A DNA stretch of 64,000 nucleotides, taken from the NCBI RefSeq assembly GCF_021044685.1, contig NZ_CP088014.1:3520001-3584000 (forward strand), written 5' to 3'. Shown here piece by piece: positions 60,087 to 64,000 of this stretch; within the stretch, counting starts at the first letter, position 1; the number at the start of each line of letters is the position of its first letter. The translations under genes were made by a program, and so were the position numbers. The DNA comes from Bradyrhizobium daqingense. GTDB taxonomy: Bacteria; Pseudomonadota; Alphaproteobacteria; Rhizobiales; Xanthobacteraceae. The notes below the pieces were generated by a model. The model saw only the letters and a program-made list of their open reading frames with translations, was not told the origin of the DNA and did no database searches.

Positions 60087-62789
60087 ATGACGGCGATCGA
60101 CCCTACGCTCCGCGCCACCAAGACGACCTGTCCCTATTGCGGCGTCGGCTGCGGCGTTCTGGCGACGCCCGACGGCAAGGGTGGCGCGGCGATCGCCGGC
60201 GATCCTGATCATCCGGCCAATTTCGGCCGGCTGTGCTCCAAGGGCTCTGCGCTCGGCGAGACCGTCGGGCTGGAGGGCCGTCTGCTCTATCCGATGATCC
60301 GCTGCAAGGGCGTGCTGGAGCGCGTCGCCTGGAGCGATGCGCTCGACCACGTCGCGCATCGCATGCAACATATCGTGGCACGCGACGGCGCCGACGCAGT
60401 TGCGTTCTATCTCTCCGGTCAGTTGCTGACCGAGGACTATTACGTTGCCAACAAGCTGATGAAGGGCTTCGTCGGCACCGCCAATGTCGACACCAATTCG
60501 CGGCTCTGCATGTCGTCCTCGGTCGCCGGCCATCGCCGCGCCTTCGGCGCCGACACCGTGCCCGGCTGCTACGAGGACCTCGACCAGGCCGACCTGCTGG
60601 TCTTCGTCGGCTCGAACGCGGCCTGGTGTCACCCGGTGCTGTTCCAGCGCATGCTGAAGAACCGTGGGGAGCGCGGCGCGCGGATGATCGTGATCGATCC
60701 GCGCCGCACCGACACGGCCGATGATGTCGACCTGTTCCTTGGGCTCAAGCCCGGAACCGACACCGCGTTGTTCTCCGGCCTGTTCGTCCATCTCGCCGAC
60801 AATGGCGCGCTGGATCAGGACTACATTGCGCAGAACACGTCGGGCTTTGACGACGCGCTGGTGCGCGCGCGCAGCATCGCCGGCAGCATCGGTGCGACCG
60901 CGCTGGCCACGGGCTTGTCCGAACAGGACGTTGCGGCCTTCTTCAGGATGTTCCGCGACACGCCGCGGGTCGTCACGCTCTATTCGCAGGGCGTCAACCA
61001 ATCGGCGCAGGGCACCGACAAGGTCAATGCGATCCTGAATTGCCATCTCGCGACCGGGCGCATCGGCAAGCCGGGCGCCTCGCCGTTCTCGCTCACTGGC
61101 CAGCCCAACGCCATGGGCGGCCGCGAGGTCGGCGGCCTCGCCAACATGCTGGCCGCCCATATGGGCTTCACGCCGCCCGACATCGATCGCGTCAGGCGGT
61201 TCTGGAAGGCGCCACGCATTGCGACCCATGAAGGGTTGAAGGCGGTGCAATTGTTCGAGGCCATCCACCGCGGCGAGGTCAAAGCGCTCTGGGTGATGGG
61301 CACCAACCCTGCGGTGTCGCTGCCCGATGCCGACTTCGTGCGCGAGGCGCTGAAGAAGCTCGAGCTGTTCGTGGTCTCGGAGAACGTGCTCTCCAACGAC
61401 ACGGTGGAGGCGGGCCCGCACGTGCTGCTGCCGGCACTCGCCTGGGGCGAGAAATCGGGCACGGTGACCAATTCCGAACGCCGCATCTCGCGCCAACGCT
61501 CATTCCTGCCGGCGCCGGGCGAGGCGCGCCCGGACTGGTGGATCCTCAGCGAGACCGCAAAACGTCTCGGCTTCGGCGACAGCTTCAACTACAAATCGGC
61601 CGCCGAGATTTTCCGCGAGCATGCATCGCTCTCGGCCTTCGAGAACGATGGCAGCCGCGATTTCGACATTGGCGCGCTGACCTCGCTGTCCGACGAAGCC
61701 TTCGATGCCTTGAAGCCGGTGCAATGGCCGGTGCGGGAGGGCGGGGAGCCCGGTGCGCGCTTCTTCGCACAGGGCGGCTTCTTCACCAATGACGGCAAGG
61801 GCCGCTTCGTCGCGCCGGACGTGCCGGCCTTGCGCGGCGAGACCGGCGCATCGCGCCCCCTCAGGCTCAACACCGGACGCATTCGCGACCAGTGGCACAC
61901 CATGACGCGGACCGGCCTCAGCCAACGGCTGGGCGCGCATCTGCCCGAACCGTTCGTCGAGATCCATCCCGATGACGCCAGCAAATATGGCATCGTCCAT
62001 GATGGCTATGCCCGCATCACCACCGACTACGGCCAGTGCATCCTGAAGGTCGTCGTCAGCGAGCGGCAGCAGCGGGGCGCGCTGTTCGTCCCGATCCATT
62101 GGAGTGCGATGAACGCCTCGCACGGCCGCGTTGGCGCGCTGGTCCAGTCGTTCACCGATCCGTTCTCGGGCCAGCCTGAATCGAAGGCGACGCCGGCCGC
62201 GATCGCGCCTTACGAATACGTCTTTCGCGGTTTCGCACTCTCGCGCAAGCAGCTCGACCTGCCGCCGAACCTGTTGTGGACCCGGGTCACGGTCGCCGGC
62301 GGCTTCGGCTATCTGTTCGCCGACAACGCCGATCTGTCGCGCTGGCCGGCCTGGCTCGGCGGCGTCGCCGGCGAGGACGTCGCCGAATACCGCGATTTCG
62401 GCGGCGGTATCTACCGCGCGGCTTCGTTCGTCGGCGATCGCATCGAGGCCTGCCTGTTCGTCGGCCCCGGGCATGACGCCGGCGATTGGGAGGTGGTCAG
62501 GAGCGCCTTCGCAGCGGATCACGTCACCGACGAGCAACGTCGCATGCTGCTGTCCGGTAAGTCGACCGAGGGTGCGGTTTCGACCGGGCCGATCGTGTGC
62601 GCCTGCTTCGGCGTCGGCCGCGGCACCATCTGCGACACCATCGCGAGCGGCGCGCGCACCGCGGCCGAGATCGGCGCCCAGCTAAAGGCCGGCACGAATT
62701 GCGGCTCCTGCATCCCCGAGCTGAAGCGGTTGATCGCGACGACGGAGGTGCCGGTGAAGCAGGTGAAGATCGCGGGCGCGGTGGGGTAG
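60087..62789 (+). CDS. nasC: NasC, assimilatory nitrate reductase large subunit
   Basis: A 900-aa molybdoenzyme. The N-terminal 4Fe-4S site is CPYCGVGCGVLATP. The bis-MGD-binding body includes NVDTNSRLCMSSSVAG, WVMGTNPAVSLPDADF and LNTGRIRDQWHTMTRTG. A C-terminal BFD-like 2Fe-2S domain has CACFGVGRGTI and GTNCGSCIPELKRL. It reduces nitrate to nitrite in the cytosol. ATG at 60087 with AAGG upstream; TTG at 60057 is in frame but overlaps flp. Last gene of the nitrate cluster; no nitrite reductase gene is in the window. Confidence 0.95.
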   Translation: MTAIDPTLRATKTTCPYCGVGCGVLATPDGKGGAAIAGDPDHPANFGRLCSKGSALGETVGLEGRLLYPMIRCKGVLERVAWSDALDHVAHRMQHIVARDGADAVAFYLSGQLLTEDYYVANKLMKGFVGTANVDTNSRLCMSSSVAGHRRAFGADTVPGCYEDLDQADLLVFVGSNAAWCHPVLFQRMLKNRGERGARMIVIDPRRTDTADDVDLFLGLKPGTDTALFSGLFVHLADNGALDQDYIAQNTSGFDDALVRARSIAGSIGATALATGLSEQDVAAFFRMFRDTPRVVTLYSQGVNQSAQGTDKVNAILNCHLATGRIGKPGASPFSLTGQPNAMGGREVGGLANMLAAHMGFTPPDIDRVRRFWKAPRIATHEGLKAVQLFEAIHRGEVKALWVMGTNPAVSLPDADFVREALKKLELFVVSENVLSNDTVEAGPHVLLPALAWGEKSGTVTNSERRISRQRSFLPAPGEARPDWWILSETAKRLGFGDSFNYKSAAEIFREHASLSAFENDGSRDFDIGALTSLSDEAFDALKPVQWPVREGGEPGARFFAQGGFFTNDGKGRFVAPDVPALRGETGASRPLRLNTGRIRDQWHTMTRTGLSQRLGAHLPEPFVEIHPDDASKYGIVHDGYARITTDYGQCILKVVVSERQQRGALFVPIHWSAMNASHGRVGALVQSFTDPFSGQPESKATPAAIAPYEYVFRGFALSRKQLDLPPNLLWTRVTVAGGFGYLFADNADLSRWPAWLGGVAGEDVAEYRDFGGGIYRAASFVGDRIEACLFVGPGHDAGDWEVVRSAFAADHVTDEQRRMLLSGKSTEGAVSTGPIVCACFGVGRGTICDTIASGARTAAEIGAQLKAGTNCGSCIPELKRLIATTEVPVKQVKIAGAVG

Positions 62790-62800
62790 GCCGGAAGTCT

Positions 62801-62932
62801 CGTGCCCCGGACGCTGCGCAGCACGAAGTGATGCGCTGCAGAGCCGGGGCCCATCTCACAGCGGAGCGATTGGCCTTTCTGGGTCCCGGCTCTGCGCCGC
62901 AACGCCGGAGCGTTGCAGCGCGTCCGGGACAC
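62801..62932. repeat. Dispersed palindromic repeat, family 2, copy B
   Basis: Opposite orientation to the copy at 17007-17142: begins CGTGCCCCGGAC, ends GTCCGGGACAC, with GCAGAGCCGGGGCCC and GGGTCCCGGCTCTGC inside. It lies 11 bp after the nasC stop and may act as its terminator. Confidence 0.85.
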
Positions 62933-63048
62933 AGAGTGGCGTGGGTGGACACTCGAGCTCGTAACGGAGCTATGATCTTCGCCCAATCGACGGCCTCGTC
63001 GTTGTGCCTTATGCTCGGCATCCCGCCCCTAACAATCAAACAACAACA

Positions 63049-63951
63049 ATGTACCTGGAAACGCCGCCGCGCCTGATCGAGACCAAGCTCTTCTCCGCCA
63101 TGCCAGACAAGTTCCGCCGCAAGGGCGTGCGGACGGATTGGGCCGATGCCAACCGGCCGGGCATTGCCACCGACAGCTTCATCGAGGGGCCGTCCTTCGA
63201 CAAGGACGGCCATCTCTACATCGTCGACATTCCCTTCGGCCGCATCTTCCGCATCGCGCCTGATGGCGAGTGGTCGCTCGTCATTGAATATGAGGGCTGG
63301 CCGAACGGGCTGAAGATCGCGCCTGACGGCCGCATCCTGGTCGCCGATTACATGCACGGCATCATGGAGCTCGATGCCGAAGCGGACCGCGTGAAGCCGA
63401 TCCTGACTGCGCGCAATTCGGAATCGTTTCGCGGCTGCAACGACCTGCATCTCGCCTCCAACGGCGACATCTATTTCACCGATCAGGGCCAGACCGGTCT
63501 GCATGATCCGAGCGGCCGGGTCTATCGGCTGGCATCGAATGGCCGGCTCGACTGCCTGATCGATACCGGCATCAGCCCCAACGGCTTGGTGCTCGACCCG
63601 ACCGAGACCGTGCTGTTCGTCGCGATGACGCGCGACAATGCGGTGTGGCGGCTGCCGTTCATGAAGGACGGCAGCGTGTCCAAGGTCGGTCGCTTCTGCT
63701 CTCTGTTCGGCACCAGCGGTCCCGACGGCATGACCATGGACGCCAAGGGCCGCTTGTTCGTCGGCCACGCCTCGCTCGGCCACGTCTTCGTGTTCGCGCC
63801 GAACGGCGAGCTGATCGCGCGGATCAAATCGTGTGCGGGACCGAATTGCACCAATGTCGCGATCGGTGGCGAAAGCAAGGATCGCCTCTACATCACGGAG
63901 TCGTCGACCGGCAGCGTGCTGGTGGCGGATATCGGCGGATTGAACTCCTGA
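63049..63951 (+). CDS. SMP-30/gluconolactonase-family protein
   Basis: A 300-aa six-bladed beta-propeller. FIEGPSFDKDGHLYIVDIPF, WPNGLKIAPDGRILVADY, RGCNDLHLASNGDIYFTD and GTSGPDGMTMDAKGRLFVGH carry the metal-ligand Glu, Asn and Asp of SMP-30 lactonases. It probably opens a sugar or other lactone; no signal peptide. ATG at 63049 has no recognisable Shine-Dalgarno (upstream is CAATCAAACAACAACA). Confidence 0.86.
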   Translation: MYLETPPRLIETKLFSAMPDKFRRKGVRTDWADANRPGIATDSFIEGPSFDKDGHLYIVDIPFGRIFRIAPDGEWSLVIEYEGWPNGLKIAPDGRILVADYMHGIMELDAEADRVKPILTARNSESFRGCNDLHLASNGDIYFTDQGQTGLHDPSGRVYRLASNGRLDCLIDTGISPNGLVLDPTETVLFVAMTRDNAVWRLPFMKDGSVSKVGRFCSLFGTSGPDGMTMDAKGRLFVGHASLGHVFVFAPNGELIARIKSCAGPNCTNVAIGGESKDRLYITESSTGSVLVADIGGLNS

Positions 63952-63992
63952 GCTCGGCAGCTGGCTGAGCGCAGAGCGATCTCGGAGCGAAC

Positions 63993-64000
63993 ATGAGAAC
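63993..64000 (+). CDS. Possible start of a further gene (runs off the window)
   Basis: ATG at 63993 with GGAG 5 nt upstream, after the lactonase stop. Only two codons are visible, so identity is unknown. Confidence 0.3.

Noticed and set aside
1..64000. tRNA, rRNA, insertion sequence or prophage genes
   Set aside because: None could be recognised by eye in either strand; a tRNA-finding program would be needed to exclude a tRNA fully.

Overview
The window looks like a chromosomal segment of a Bradyrhizobium-type alphaproteobacterium. The evidence is high GC, the block fixK2 - receiver - fixJ - fixL with fixNOQP-fixGHIS on the other strand, and a seven-gene assimilatory nitrate cluster (nrtABC-narK-haemoglobin-flp-nasC), an arrangement known from B. 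diazoefficiens/B. japonicum. No rRNA, tRNA, CRISPR array, integrase or insertion sequence was recognised. Apart from one frameshifted gene and three families of short dispersed palindromic repeats, the region reads as stable core genome.

Layout. 0-2.8 kb: end of a glycogen debranching enzyme, a PRC-barrel protein and an MFS transporter. 2.8-7.8 kb: the microaerobic regulatory cascade (FixL haem kinase, FixJ, a single-domain receiver, FixK2) on the minus strand, then divergent Usp and CBS proteins. 8.1-16 kb: cbb3 oxidase structural genes (fixNOQP) and assembly genes (fixGHIS), each operon behind a FixK box, followed by a DUF2236 gene. 17.3-25.6 kb: glycogen synthase, a CoA-transferase and a complete dipeptide-type ABC transporter. 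25.6-31.3 kb: alcohol dehydrogenase, isopropylmalate-dehydrogenase-like enzyme, enoyl-CoA hydratase, an XRE/LysR regulator pair and a small unknown. 31.5-34.4 kb: CcdA, a 90-aa unknown and an animal-type haem peroxidase. 34.5-42.1 kb, minus strand: a five-gene ABC transporter with two permeases and a 110-aa membrane protein of unknown function, a GntR/FadR regulator with a perfect palindromic operator, a frameshifted enolase-superfamily dehydratase and an HWE-type sensor kinase. 42.4-50.1 kb: a TRAP transporter, a serine beta-lactamase-like hydrolase, an intradiol dioxygenase, and a LysR regulator divergent from an NmrA-like protein and an SRPBCC protein. 50.1-62.8 kb: nitrate/nitrite assimilation. 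63-64 kb: an SMP-30-type lactonase.

How it works together. FixL senses O2 and phosphorylates FixJ. FixJ activates fixK2 through a direct-repeat box at 3611-3630, and FixK2 activates fixNOQP and fixGHIS through boxes at 7987-8000 and 11564-11577, giving a high-affinity terminal oxidase. In the nitrate region NrtABC and NarK import nitrate, NasC reduces it to nitrite with Flp as probable electron donor, the haemoglobin probably detoxifies NO, and the FNT channel moves nitrite.

The most notable observation concerns regulation. Three sigma-54-type promoters (divergent FNT and nrtA, plus narK) each lie exactly 118 bp from the same GCAC/GTGC dyad, which points to an NtrC-type enhancer module of fixed geometry. 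A PP2C-kinase fusion protein is encoded directly behind the FNT channel.
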